This document shows positions 32,455 to 43,604 of a stretch of 64,000 nucleotides of DNA, piece after piece (position 1 is the first letter of the stretch; each line of letters starts with the position of its first letter). The DNA is taken from NCBI RefSeq assembly GCF_003473485.1, contig NC_053048.1:53007755-53071754 (forward strand). Direction: 5' to 3'. The notes below the pieces were generated by a model that saw nothing but the letters and a program-made list of their open reading frames with translations, ran no database searches and had not been told where the DNA came from. Source of the stretch: Medicago truncatula (lineage: Eukaryota; Streptophyta; Magnoliopsida; Fabales; Fabaceae). The translations under genes and the position numbers were made by a program.

Positions 32455-33836
32455 ATTTTTTATTATTATATCTAAGGTTAAAAGGCCCCTATAAACTTAG
32501 GTTAACGAGTTCCTAAAGCATATGTTTTAGTATGAAATTGCTGAATTGGAATTATGAATTTAACTTCTAAAAAAATTTAAAAATTGTTCTATTCAACACG
32601 AAAATTATACTTCTCTTATTTCTTTAACTAGTATCATCAGCCTCACCCATAAATTTATTAATGATGTCAATATGTTTTGGTCAAAACTATAAATTTCTAT
32701 TAAAATATAGGCTTATTCATTAATAAACACATTTAATTGTTAAAAAAAAAAACACATTTAACACACTAATTATGATTTAAATTTTAATAGTATATGCATT
32801 GACGTAATAGAATATCTCAATCAACATAAATTAGTCTAATTTTGGTAAGCATTCAACTCAAATCTCACATAAACTTAAGTTTAAGCTCATTGTTGATGTG
32901 AGAATCTAGTTGATAAAACCAACTTAGGTTGATATTGTAGTGTTGTTTTAGAACCTTGAAGTGTGCATCTTTCAAAGTCTCTAATTTGATTTCCTCCAAT
33001 GATAGATTAGTTTGACTTTTTAATAAAAAAATCTGATTGATAAATAATATATGAGTATCTTTATGTGTGTTGCATAAACTTTTCCATCTTGCAGAGTGTT
33101 ACCTAAACTTTTTCATCTTTGTATAGTATATATGAAATGAATACAACTTCCCTAAAAAAAAAACTTTCGCTATCACTTATTATTCTCCCCTTTATATAAA
33201 ACTATTTAATTTAATCTTTTTTACAATTTACAAAGCAATCATATTTATACAACCACACCTACTTTTATCATCTTATATTCCTTAGCAATCAAATAACTTA
33301 TACAAATTTACTATTTCTATCTATAAAAGCGGAAAGACCGACACATTAATTTTCGTTTTTATGCTGGTACAATAACTAGTCACATACTGGTTCACAATTT
33401 TTTTTGTTTATTAAAATTATTAATAATAATCGATAAAAAGAAAGAACGCCTCACTACCAAAAAAAAAAGAGAGAGAACACCTGAAGCAGAAATTTCTAAA
33501 GAAGTAATGGAAACAACTAACGACCACATCCTTGGAAATTTGGAATGTCGGTGGCCAATTAACCGCGTTGATTATAAGGTTAAGATCATATACTACGTGC
33601 ATGGCTATCATTCACTCGTATTTATACAACCACACCTACTTTTATTTCACTGATTAATTAATTAACTCATGTGTTGTGGAGAAATTTCTACGAGTAATCC
33701 TCGTTTCATCTTGTGCTTACACTCTATACAAGCAGAAATATTATATGGAGTGCTCCTCAAGTTTATATTTTAAAATATAATGACTTGTTCAAGGACTTTA
33801 CTTACAAACCAAAGCCGTGAAGAGTGACATAACATC
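32455..33836. other. Intergenic, distal paralogous flank
   Basis: No gene is seen. From about 33400 the sequence shows scattered similarity to 40150-40870 (for example CAAGCAGAAATATTATATGG against CAAGTAGAAATGTGGAG), marking the distal 3' flank of CBP60 gene 2. Confidence 0.5.
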
Positions 33837-34235
33837 ATTGTTTACAGTGGCGGAGCCCTTCGTGGGCTGGGGTGGGCCACGGTCCACCCGGAAAAATTAA
33901 AAAATCAACGATTATAGGTCTATTTTGCGAGATTTTATGCAATTTTGTGTCGGTTTTATGTTTTGGTTGATCCAAATTCTTGCAAAGTGGTGTAGTGGCC
34001 CACCCGAAAATTTAAATAATTTAATTATAGGTCTATTTTGCGAGATTTTATACAATTTTATGTCAGTTTTAGATTTTGGTTGATCCAAATTCCCGCAAAT
34101 TGGTGTAGTGGCCCACCCGAAAAATTTAAATAATTCAATTATAGGTATAATTTGCGAGACTTTAAACGATTTTTCAATAGTTAATTTTAGTGGCCCACCC
34201 TAACATGTTTTTCTGGCTCCGCCACTGATTGTTTA
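33837..34235. mobile_element. 383-bp hAT-type MITE with 8-bp target duplication
   Basis: The perfect 13-bp TIRs CAGTGGCGGAGCC / GGCTCCGCCACTG bound 33845-34227. ATTGTTTA flanks both sides (33837-33844 and 34228-34235), the 8-bp duplication typical of hAT elements. The interior consists of two full copies and one partial copy of a unit of about 113 bp beginning ATAGGTCTATTTTGCGAGAT and containing GTGGCCCACCC. No ORF is present. Confidence 0.92.
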
Positions 34236-34242
34236 GTTATTA

Positions 34243-34941
34243 CTCTTTTTTTTTTTAATGGCAAAATATAAATATATCAAAACGGAAAAAGAACCACTAT
34301 ACAAATACATCAATAGGATGCCAAAAGACACCCCACCAGAGGGTCAACCCCTAGCCTCACAAACGAGGGAGGAGGAGAAACCCAACGACACCAACAAAAT
34401 AACACACCAAGAAAAAGAAGAAGAAAACCAACACCAAAATGGCCCCCGGAAAGGGTTCCGTCACAACCAGCACACCCAGCAAGGAAAAGCGCAAGGAGAG
34501 ACCCAAGAAGACAAGTTGGATAGGTAGAGGCAAAGAACCCCCACCAACACCCCCCACAACCCCAGGAACTCGACCACCACAACACCCTACCGTTGCCAAC
34601 AAAGAACGGGCTGCACCTCCCACTTATAAAAGGAGTAGAAACTAGCAGGACACTTAGCCAGGAACCACTTCCAAGCTAAGAGTTTCGCTCTATCCACCAC
34701 AGACCCCTCACTATGGGCACCATCAGAAAAAACAAGGTCATTCCGGGAAGTTCAGATGGTCCAAATAACAGCATGCCAAACAGTAAGTAAACCTATTCTA
34801 ACACGCTTCCCCCTACCTAACCCCGTAAAGGAAAGGAACTGTCGGGCTAAACCTAAAGGGATCACAAACTCCCACCCCAACCACCTAGAGATCTGGTACC
34901 ACACAGGAAGGATAGACAGGCACGAGAGGAACAGATGCACC
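34243..34941 (-). mobile_element. 5'-truncated LINE (C-terminal domain and 3' tail)
   Basis: The minus strand from 34940 encodes WYQISRWLGWEFVIPLGLAR, then GLLTVWHAVIWTI, a TGA, and SRNDLVFSDGAHSEGSVVDR and LLAWKWFLAKCPASFYSFY. This is the C-terminal zf-RVT-adjacent region of plant LINE ORF2. The tail ends at a poly-A (poly-T at 34246-34257) immediately beside the hAT MITE. At least one in-frame stop is present. ATTACTC occurs near both junctions and may be a short target duplication. Confidence 0.85.
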
Positions 34942-36130
34942 GATGATTACTCATTTTATCTGATTGCATGTAACATGCAAATTATTATTACGATCATTTT
35001 TGCACCATAGAGAGATCATGTTTAAGGGTAAAAGATTTAAGAGAGTAACCTTGTTTGGTTAGATGTAACATATTGTGATCATTAAGGAACAAATTGCAAG
35101 ATTGTTTTTCAAAGTTGCTAGTGGCCAATTAAAACTTTGAAATTAATTAGTTAGATTAAGTTTTACAACTGAGATTTCCTTAAAATATTTAGTTCGTAAA
35201 TTTGATATAATTGGTTGAAATAATTTTGTCTTTTGTACTCTTTTTCAATATAACATTTTTGCTTATAAAATAGTTATGTTTCAGTGATACTCTAATTTAT
35301 GACGAGCCTAAACCTCTATGTTTCAGTGACAAAGAATGCAGAGTTGAGAGTCAGAAAAGAAAAAAGTAATAAGTATATATTTAATTCAAGAAAGTTACGT
35401 TATCTTCAACATGAACTGCACTTTTTCGATACTTAAACGTTCATGTTATACACAAATTAACTGGGCATGACACCGCCAATACCTCTATTTTTCTTACTTC
35501 AATAGGATTAGTGGTTTGAGATTCTTGTAAATTAATGTAGTGTGGCGTACTTATAATAGTAGACTTTGCTTAACTAATTTTCACAATATAAAACTACTAA
35601 TGTGAATGCGTTCAGAGCATAATACACATGGCTACAACACAGCAGGGTCCAGTTTAATATCTTATGGGATAGATAAATTGAACAAATAACAATTAAAGAC
35701 AAATGTTTTCCATTTTTCTGCTCCCAAATTAAAAGAAAAAGCACCAGGACAGTAACATAAAACAGTAAGGTTGACTCTGAGGTTTAAACCATCATAAACT
35801 ATTATCACATTGATATATATGTGTTTGTTTAATAATACATAATGTTTTTTTACATGAAATAAATACAAACTACCAACATCAACATAGAAACTTTGAATGA
35901 TGATAGACACTGTGTATAAAACTATTTTACAGACAACATCCTACACATTATGTTAGCACTATAATATTGCACAGAAGGACTCCATCTTAGACGTCTCTTT
36001 GCTGCAATTTGAACAAGGTAAGCTTCATAAAACACTAACACAACTAATTACTAGTTATTTAAGAAACTTGTAATATCCTATTCACCTAGCAATCAATATC
36101 AACATGAAATATGAAACCAGAAGAGTCTAA
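34942..36130. repeat. 3' flank of CBP60 gene 2, paralogous to the 3' flank of gene 3
   Basis: Blocks such as CATTTTTGCACCATAGAGAG (about 34996), CTATGTTTCAGTGACA (about 35318), GCACTTTTTCGATACTTAAA (about 35418) and GAAACTTTGAATGATGATAG (35887) recur in order at 41100-41200, 43660-43760 and 44097-44117. No gene is seen. The last 250 bp are probably the 3' UTR and terminator of gene 2. Confidence 0.75.
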
Positions 36131-39100
36131 TTAGTTAAAATAAAACAAGTTTGCATTCCTCTTGGCAGCAGCTGCAACCCTTCTTATTGATATGACCCAT
36201 TTGATAGCAATCCCAACCTTACACCACACTGCTTTTGATTTATCACTGCTTGATATATCCATAGAAGAATCGAGGAAATTAACATGGGTGCTACACTCAG
36301 CTACATCAGAGAAACCATATAAGTTGTAATTTTCTGGCTCACATGTTGTATAAATAGGATAGTCATTCATGAGATTCTCCATCGAATAGCGACCTTCTAC
36401 AACTGGAAAATGTGATCCATAACCATCCCCATCAATGTACATTTCACCTTCCACGTGATTGTTTTGTGGTATTTCTCTTATGTCTGGCATTGGATCAACA
36501 TAGATCTGGTAATTATCCATTCCCTCATTAACATATGAAGTAGAGATACATGGTTGAACATAACTTTGCCCAATTTCTTTTTGACCTGTACAAGATATAG
36601 TAAAATACTAAAATATTAGAGCAAAAGTATACAATATTAAGAACATGATCGACAAAAAGAAGACAAAAACTCACATATATGACAAACAAGAAAGTTTAGT
36701 GACTGCCACAGAAAGGTTTGTCAAGTTTAATAATATTGATTTATTGGTTTTCTGGTAGAAATAAATACACATGCCATGACACAACAAAATTTCACCAAAT
36801 CTAGGTTTTATCTCGGAATTTCTTCATGTTTTTAAATATGAGGGATGCTATACACCAGGTTTATTACTAGTTTTCAGGATAAATAGAAAAGGAAACAATG
36901 TGCTACATTTCACTATAATTTCGGTTTTATATATGCTTGAATTGAATACCTTAGCCTACATTTCACAATATTTGTCTTTAACTGTCAAATTTTTATATAT
37001 CTGCAAGACAAAATGTCAGTCTAGCCCAACTAGTAAAAGAAGCATTTAACGGACCTGACAGATAGAATTAGTCAACGAAAAAAATTGAAAATTAGTAGTT
37101 TTTAAACGTAGTTAATATACCCTCTTCAAGACTCAACACCTATACCAACTTGAGACTTTTTCAGTTTTGAAATGCATCCAAAAGGTTTTATGCAGAATAT
37201 AAGTGTATATATAAATTATAGAGTACCTTGCTGACAAACTAGAAAGTCAGACTGTTGCAGGGCTTGATCTTGACCGTCATATTGTGCATTTTGTACACCT
37301 GTCAATGTCTCCTCCAATCCAAGTGTTGTTGTATCAATTGGCAATGGATTCCAATCATTGAAATATTTGTAAGCATGTTGCTTAACTCTTTCCACCAACC
37401 GCTGTCAATGACACAAGTGTTTTGATCATATAAGAGATATGAGTACTATACACAACTATATTTTGGTAAGATATGAATCACTAAATTTAAGAATCCATAT
37501 AAGGTCCACTCCGAATATTCACAGCCAAAGGGATCTACCGACATTATGATATAGGATGCAAACACAAACCTTTTCTTGCTGGTTTAGAGATTGAATAGAA
37601 CGAGCGTTTTGTTCATTATGAAAAGTCACCTCCACAACCTTATAAATTGCATTAAAGACAAGGAACGATATTGGTTGTTCAGTTGAGTAATAGATGTAGC
37701 GCTCATCATCATTGTCTACATCACAATCTTTAGCATGTGCAACAATTGTATTCCATGAATTCCTTGCAATCTTGCCTATTTTCTATTTTCCCAAAGCCAA
37801 AAAAATCATATACAACATTAATGTCAAAAGTATCAAACAACCAAATAAAGAATCATAATACCACACATAATATTTCAAACAATAGTATATTTTCTTACCT
37901 CTCTTAATGAAGCTTCATTGGTTATGTACAATCTCAAAAAATCCTTAACAGTGTGTATTCCATCTGATGCCAACAGCTTGTCAAGTGGACCATTTTTACG
38001 TATCCCTTTCAGACGCCATACCTCATCATTCAACGATGGACGATCGTGTTTCTCGTAATCTGAAATGATCAAAAGTCAAAGCACATAAAAAGTGTAAAAA
38101 TCAAAATCAAGAGATCACATATATTTCGTCAAAAAAAAAAAAAGAGATCACATATATACATTTTTTAAAACTAATTACTAACATTTGTCGGAGGTTTAGG
38201 ACTTACTCTTTCCTCGAACATCCAGGACCTTAAAAGGTTCGCTTCTACCTTCTCGAATGCACACTCCAATTGAATTAGATTGAACTATTTTAACCCCTAG
38301 CCGAAATTGACCGTTTCTTCCCTTTGATATATCTGTAAACTCAATCTCTTTGTCGATATCAGCAACTCCATTTCTTAGTGTAATGAATTCGTTTCCTTTC
38401 AACAGTTCTTCTTTTCCCTCTCTTGGAGGTGCAATTTGAGTATTAAATTCCTCAGCTGTCCAATCCTCTTTTTCAAAGTCACCATATAGGACACATAATT
38501 GGATCTTCATGGAGGAACCCTCTTCCATGACTACGCGTTGCTGATTTTCAACATCACGCAGTTCAATTTGAAGTGGTTCATCTCCCTCAGCTTTGATGGT
38601 GGACTTAGTGAAAATTCTGTTTGGCAATTTGTTCATGAAACAGAATTGCAAACGTCTCCTTCCAAATGTGTTGGACATAAGCGTCAATCCACAACTAAAT
38701 TCCAAACAAAAACAAGTATGAATATAATTAATCTTTAGCAGTTTCCATATTATATTCTTCTACTCCGTTATAAAAAAATGTTGAGAGTAAATTGAAACCT
38801 CATTCAATGAATGGACTGAAAGAAGCATTAAAGAGACATACCTTGGGTTTAGGTGGAGGTGAATCGCCTCTTGTATCTGATTGAGGAACAAAACAGAACA
38901 TAGAGAGTTAGTAGTAGTAGTATCAAAGCTTGGTATCCATTAACAAGCAGCAAGAAAGGGAAGAAAGTAAGAGGGTTAGTTTAGTTAATTACCAGTTTTC
39001 GAAGTAAGGGTTCCAAGCGTAAGGCTAATGCAGAGGCACTGATAGTGCTGCAAAAACAAAACAAAGTCAAGTCAAATTTAGTAAGAAAGAAAGGAACATT

Positions 39101-39271
39101 TAAAATAAAGATAAAAACACACACATACGGAAATAAAAGGTGTTGGATCTCCTTTTGTTGTTCTTCTTCTAGATTCCCATGAATATGATGTTGTTTTATT
39201 CGCTTAGTACTGGTTGAAGTAACATTGTCATCACAACTATCACTAGTATGAGATGTCCTCTTCGATGCCAT
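36131..39271 (-). CDS. CBP60 gene 2, eight exons, chimeric structure
   Basis: Exons (minus): 39129-39271, 38993-39047, 38842-38876, 38207-38694, 37899-38059, 37570-37782, 37227-37401, 36131-36585, giving 574 aa with the same intron phases as gene 1. Exons 1-7 are close to gene 1 (FCFMNKLPNRIFTKSTIKAE, REGRSEPFKVLDVRGKS, KHDRPSLNDEVWRLKGIRK). Exon 8 instead matches gene 3 (GQ..IGQ.YVQPC.STSYVNEGM, IPQNNHV, SKAVWCKVGIAIKWVISIRR), with Trp 544 and 553 in the predicted calmodulin-binding helix. The sequence directly shows a recombinant made from two paralogues, joined in intron 7. The frame is open throughout. Role by family: nuclear, calmodulin-regulated transcription factor, possibly in immunity. 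The promoter-proximal flank is gene-1-like and the 3' flank gene-3-like. Confidence 0.93.
36998..37054 (-). pseudogene. Fossil of a gene-1-type exon 8 inside intron 7 of CBP60 gene 2
   Basis: The minus strand from about 37080 reads AATTCTATCTGTCAG, then GTCCGTTAAATGCTTCTTTT. Gene 1 has AATTCTATCCTTCAG followed by GCCTGTTGAGTGCTTATTCT at its exon 8 acceptor. Similarity continues through ACTGACATTTTGTCTTGCAG against CCTGCCATTTCCGTGCCAAC, then stops; a TAA soon follows in frame. It marks the end of the gene-1-derived part. Confidence 0.75.
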
Positions 39272-39889
39272 CTAATAATAATTCCAATATAATTAATATT
39301 AATTTCTTGTAGTGGCGAAAAATCAACAATTCTTCTTTATTACAAACAAACAACTACACTCACGTTCAAATCAATTCCTGCTTTGTTTTAAAAAGGAAAT
39401 TTAGGAAGAAGATTCAAGGAAAATTCCTACACACTTCGCAAACTACTTAAAAGTCAAAACTAACCATTTTACATTTAAATACAAATCTCACTAGGAATAC
39501 AACACAATCACGTCTTTTTGGATACTAGTTAGTAACTGTACATACTAGTCCTAACTAATTATAGAATAGAATATACTATAAGTAGATTACCAACTAATCA
39601 TTCGTGACACCACAACAAAGTGATTTTTTTTATCTATCTCTAGAGTTGAACTCCAATTCATGACATGGTTAAACATATTATTTTTATTGCATCCAAACGT
39701 TTTTGGTTGATGACAAAGTGATTTATCCAACTGTAGTATTTTTATTTTTTTTAAGTAGTTTAGTGGTTAGAATTCACATTTTTCAAATCACGTTTTCTTG
39801 TCAACTGAACGAACTATGCTCACGGGAACTCAAACCGTATTATTTATAAAAAAAAAAAATTAATTGAGATCAATATATTTTCATGGAAA
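39272..39889. other. 5' flank of CBP60 gene 2
   Basis: It includes the promoter region; 39420-39645 is paralogous to the split flank of gene 1. No further gene is seen. Confidence 0.55.
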
Positions 39890-40065
39890 ATGTTACATAG
39901 ACACCATTTATTCTCATACACCCTTGTACACCCCATACATTAGGAATAGAGAAGAGGAGAGAAAAGAGAAAATATGCTTGTGCGGAGTTCATGTGACCAC
40001 GTGTCAGATTTTTATGTGGGTGTTAAAGGGTGTATTGCCACCTAAGAATATCTATGTATCATAAC
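39890..40065. mobile_element. About 176-bp TIR MITE
   Basis: GTTACATAGACACCATTT and CATACACCC on the left pair with GGGTGTATTGCCACC and CTATGTATCATAAC on the right. No target duplication was resolved. Confidence 0.55.
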
Positions 40066-40459
40066 TCTACTTTCATTAAGACTATAATTTTCAATCAAAA
40101 TTTTTTATTCATTAACCGAGGTGTCTAACACGCTAAGTATACCTTTCACAGTATTACTAATTAATTGATATAAAAAGAAAGAGCACTTGAAATTTCGAAA
40201 GAGGTTCACATAAAAATGAAATGGAATTTCGTTAGACGTAGCAGAAACAATTTGAGATATCGTAATCAACTAACTAACCGCGTATCACTAACTAGGAGTG
40301 AGAACGAGTGTTTTTTTTTTTTTTTGGATAGAAGTAGTGAGAGAGAACGAGTTGATACTTTAAATTTTAATTGATGTGTTGAGGAGATATTGTTAACAAT
40401 GCATATGGTGGGGACGGGGGATATGAATATGATGGCTTCTATAATGTAAATTGAGGAAT

Positions 40460-40598
40460 AACTATCACTCACTTATCCATAAGTCCTAGTTCAACTGACA
40501 AAATGCTGAAAATTGTTAGGCCGGATGTCACACGTGAGTTTATAATGATTTTTCCATTTCGTCTATCTATCCAAAAAAAGAAAAACTATCATTCACTT
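40460..40598 (+). mobile_element. SINE copy lacking the B box
   Basis: Bases 40475-40583 match the 27.6-kb SINE in the opposite orientation: CATAAGTCCTAGTTCAACTG, GTTAGGCCGGATGTCA, then GTGAGTTTATAATGATTTTT and GTCTATCTATCC with an A-rich tail. The block containing GGTTCGAACCCCGG is deleted. Flanking AACTATCACTCACTT (40460-40474) and AACTATCATTCACTT (40584-40598) form a 15-bp target duplication with one mismatch. Confidence 0.8.
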
Positions 40599-40689
40599 TT
40601 GCTCAATAGAGACAAAAAGATGGTAATGACTATTACCCCTGCCTTCGTGAACATATATAGAAGGAGGGGATCCGTTTCCAAATATTAAT

Positions 40690-41610
40690 TAACCGGTGTT
40701 TTGAGTAGAAATTTCTTTTGAGAAATTGACAGGAATCTTCATTTCATGATGTGCTAACACCATACAAGTAGAAATGTGGAGAACTATCTTGGGCTTCAAG
40801 TTTACATTTTTTAAATGGTGACTTGTTCAAGTAGTGGAAAATTGAAACCGTGAAAGGTGACATTTTTTCAAGTCACTTTCCATATAATGTTTTGACATAT
40901 AATAACTCACTTAGATTGATCTAGTGATGTTGGTTTGAGGTCTTAAAATATATTCTTTCTCAAGGTTTCGGTTCTTCTCCTTATTATCAATTTGGGTGGA
41001 CTAGTTTAAGTTCTTAAAAAAAAAATGTTTAGACATATAATCCATATATGTATGTACGGTGGGGATTTGATGGTACGTATCGTGCAAATGATTATTACTC
41101 ATTTTTGCACCATAGACATGTTTTGAAGCTAATTGATTTACGAGAGTAGGTCACCTTGTTTAGCTCGATGTAAAATGGTATAAATTTTGTTTTGTGGTCA
41201 TTGAGAAGAAAAAAAAATATTTTCAAACTAGAGTGGTCAATATAACAACTTTATACTTTTTTTTAATAAGTTATATCAACTTATGCAATTGATGTTAGTT
41301 TATTGCAATGGTGGGTACGAGTAGTGGTTGTTTATTTTTATATTGGTTTAGTAATCTATGAGGCTGCCTTCAAAAATTTAGTTTGTAAATTTGATATAAT
41401 TGATTGAAATACTTTTGTGCTCCTATTTAATACACTACCTTTTTGCTTATAAAAAAAAAAGTGGAGAGTAGAACCAGAAGCTGTGTAAAGAAATCTTGAT
41501 ACTCTAATTTTTTTGATGAGCCTACAAAAATAATGGAAAATTAATCCTCATGTACATCTAATCTACATTAGTAACATTTTCTTTTTCAGACACACTGTAA
41601 ACAAAAGAAT
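40690..41610. repeat. Distal 3' flank of CBP60 gene 3, paralogous to 63190-63850
   Basis: Ordered matches to 63.2-63.85 kb include GTCACTTTCCATATAATGTT, TGATGGTACGTATCGTGCAA, CATTTTTGCACCATAGA, GTAGTGGTTGTTT and GGAAAATTAATCCTCATGTAC. No gene is seen. Confidence 0.8.
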
Positions 41611-43604
41611 TTAGGGTGTGTATTGGATTAGGATTTTAAAAGACTATTTTAACAAAAAAAGTTTTTTAAGATTTTAAAAGACTTTGTGGAATTGTATTGA
41701 TTCTGTGAGATTTTAAAAGACTTTAAGGGATTTATCACACTGACTTTTAAGGATTTCAAAGGATTTTATGGGATTTATCACACTGAATTTTAAGGATTTC
41801 AAAATTTTTTATGGGATTTTAATATTTCAAAGGATTCAATGAACTTTAGCGGAAAAAGAACAAACTTACAACCGTGAATGATAGAAATAGTAAACAAATA
41901 ATTATTTTTTTCCGAAACAAAGTGATCTCTAGATTCAAAATCGAGCTTGTACCGGTACATCAAAAAGAGAAAAACAAATAACTGCATAACAAAAAGATAA
42001 AACAAAATATATTCGGTAAGTAACAAACTAGGAAAAATGCAAAATATGTCTTGTTGGTAATGAAGTTTCTTAAAACAAGATTATCTTTAGATATTAGCAT
42101 CTCCCAATATGAAAAGGGAAATGTGATTCACTGAATCACCGTTTAGAGTAGAGTAGTATCACGGTATTTCTTGTACATCTCTCCACATATCTAAACCTAT
42201 ATTAGTCCTCCATATATTTGTATCACTATTAATATACTATAAATATTACAAAAAAAAAAAAAAAATCAATCATACTTTTAAACGATTTTGAACTTAGCTC
42301 ACCTTTAAGTAATTATTCCATACTTCTTCAGTAGCCGTGTAAGTCTTCGCAACGGAATCCCATCCAAAACTAGAGTTGTTACGCATAAACGTTGACATCT
42401 TGTTGTATTGATTTCTAAACCACTTCATTCGGCTCAAGTAATGATTATAAGTTTTATATGATTCAGTTTTGGCATTGAGCTGAGGAATGATAGCTCGCTC
42501 TACATTTTGTTTACTAAGGGACCCATTTGCATCACGTAACCCTCTATTTATAGCATCCACCAAGAGGTACAACAACTCATTAGTTTCCTCCATAGTCCAA
42601 ACTACATAGCCATCTTTATCCTTACCCTTCCCTCTATTATTTTCTTGTTGTGAATCCCCCATTTAATCACTAATATATACATAACAAACTAGTTATTTCA
42701 CAAGAACAGTTTTTGTTTCCTAATTGCCAAAAGTATAGTAACTATATACCAAAAAAAAATATATATATATATTCAATAGGAGCAAAAAAAAAATGTTTGA
42801 GTCTTAATTTGAGAATTATCAACAGTAGCAACTACATATGATTAGTTGTAAAATATCGTACCAATAAACAATTGATGATAAGGAACAAGTTGTAAGATTT
42901 TTCTCTTTGACTAACCAAAGGGGTGCTATAGTAAACGAAAATCAAACAAGAATAAACGAAAATAATAAACGAAAATCAAGTATCAAACAAGAATCAGACA
43001 AAAAAAAATTAATCGAACAAAAAAAAAACAAAGAATAGTAATCGACATGGATTTTTTTTTACAAGAATCAAACAAAAAAACAACAAAAAGTATCAGACAA
43101 AAAAAAGTAATTAAACAAAAAAAAGAAAGAAGCAAGTATGCTAGAATCATAAAAAAAGTAATGGAACAAAAAAGAAAATAGAATCAGACACAAAAGAAAT
43201 GGAAGTTGAAGAATTTTACAGAGAAAAGAAAAACCTGGCATGGAAGATGACGGCAGATAAGGGTTTGCAAGACAATGAAAAAATCTCAAGGGTTTGTGTG
43301 AGATTGTTGGATGAGAGTATTATTTATATTTTTAACTAAAAAGTCTCACAAAATCCATTCCATCCAAGAATCCATCAAAATCTATAGACTTTTGAATACC
43401 AATAGACAATTCATAAGTCATGAGAAATCTCAATTGAATACCAACGGATTTTGTTGCCTTAAAAAAAAAGTCATGATTGTCTTGATTGAATATCACAAGA
43501 TTTGTTTACATTTTATAAAAGTCTTGATTGAATATCACTAAACTTTTTAATTATAAAAAAGTCTTTTAAAATCCCATTAATTCTCAATTCAATACACCCC
43601 CTTA
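41611..43604 (-). mobile_element. 1988-bp PIF/Harbinger-type element with TTA target duplication
   Basis: The element 41614-43601 has TIRs GGGTGTGTATTGGATTA / (complement of right end) GGGGGTGTATTGAATTG. Subterminal GATTTTAAAAGAC repeats occur at both ends. It is flanked by TTA (41611-41613 and 43602-43604). The paralogous site at about 63826 (CAAAAGAAGTTAATATGTGG) is empty, which confirms the insertion. It carries one MYB/SANT-like ORF but no DDE transposase, so it depends on a partner in trans. Confidence 0.92.
42294..42662 (-). CDS. MYB/SANT-like (PIF ORF1-type) DNA-binding protein of the Harbinger element
   Basis: A 122-aa open frame begins with a hydrophilic N-terminus rich in Gln, Asn, Gly and Lys, followed by a MYB/SANT-like domain with the usual tryptophan spacing: VVWTMEETNELLYLLVDA, then TYNHYLSRMKWFRNQYNKMS and SSFGWDSVAKTYTATEEVWN. 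Such proteins are encoded by PIF/Harbinger transposons next to the transposase and help it reach DNA and the nucleus; similar domains occur in host proteins derived from these elements. It ends at NYLKVS just where an AGGTGAGC splice-donor-like sequence occurs (42291-42304), so the real protein may continue in another exon, which I could not assign. No transposase is recognised elsewhere in the element. Confidence 0.85.
   Translation of the reverse strand: MGDSQQENNRGKGKDKDGYVVWTMEETNELLYLLVDAINRGLRDANGSLSKQNVERAIIPQLNAKTESYKTYNHYLSRMKWFRNQYNKMSTFMRNNSSFGWDSVAKTYTATEEVWNNYLKVS

Noticed and set aside
34310-34623. Overlapping Gly/Leu-rich and acidic open frames around 34.26-34.65 kb
   Set aside because: They lie in the 3' part of a LINE and reflect its GC-rich composition; no frame matches a known protein end to end.
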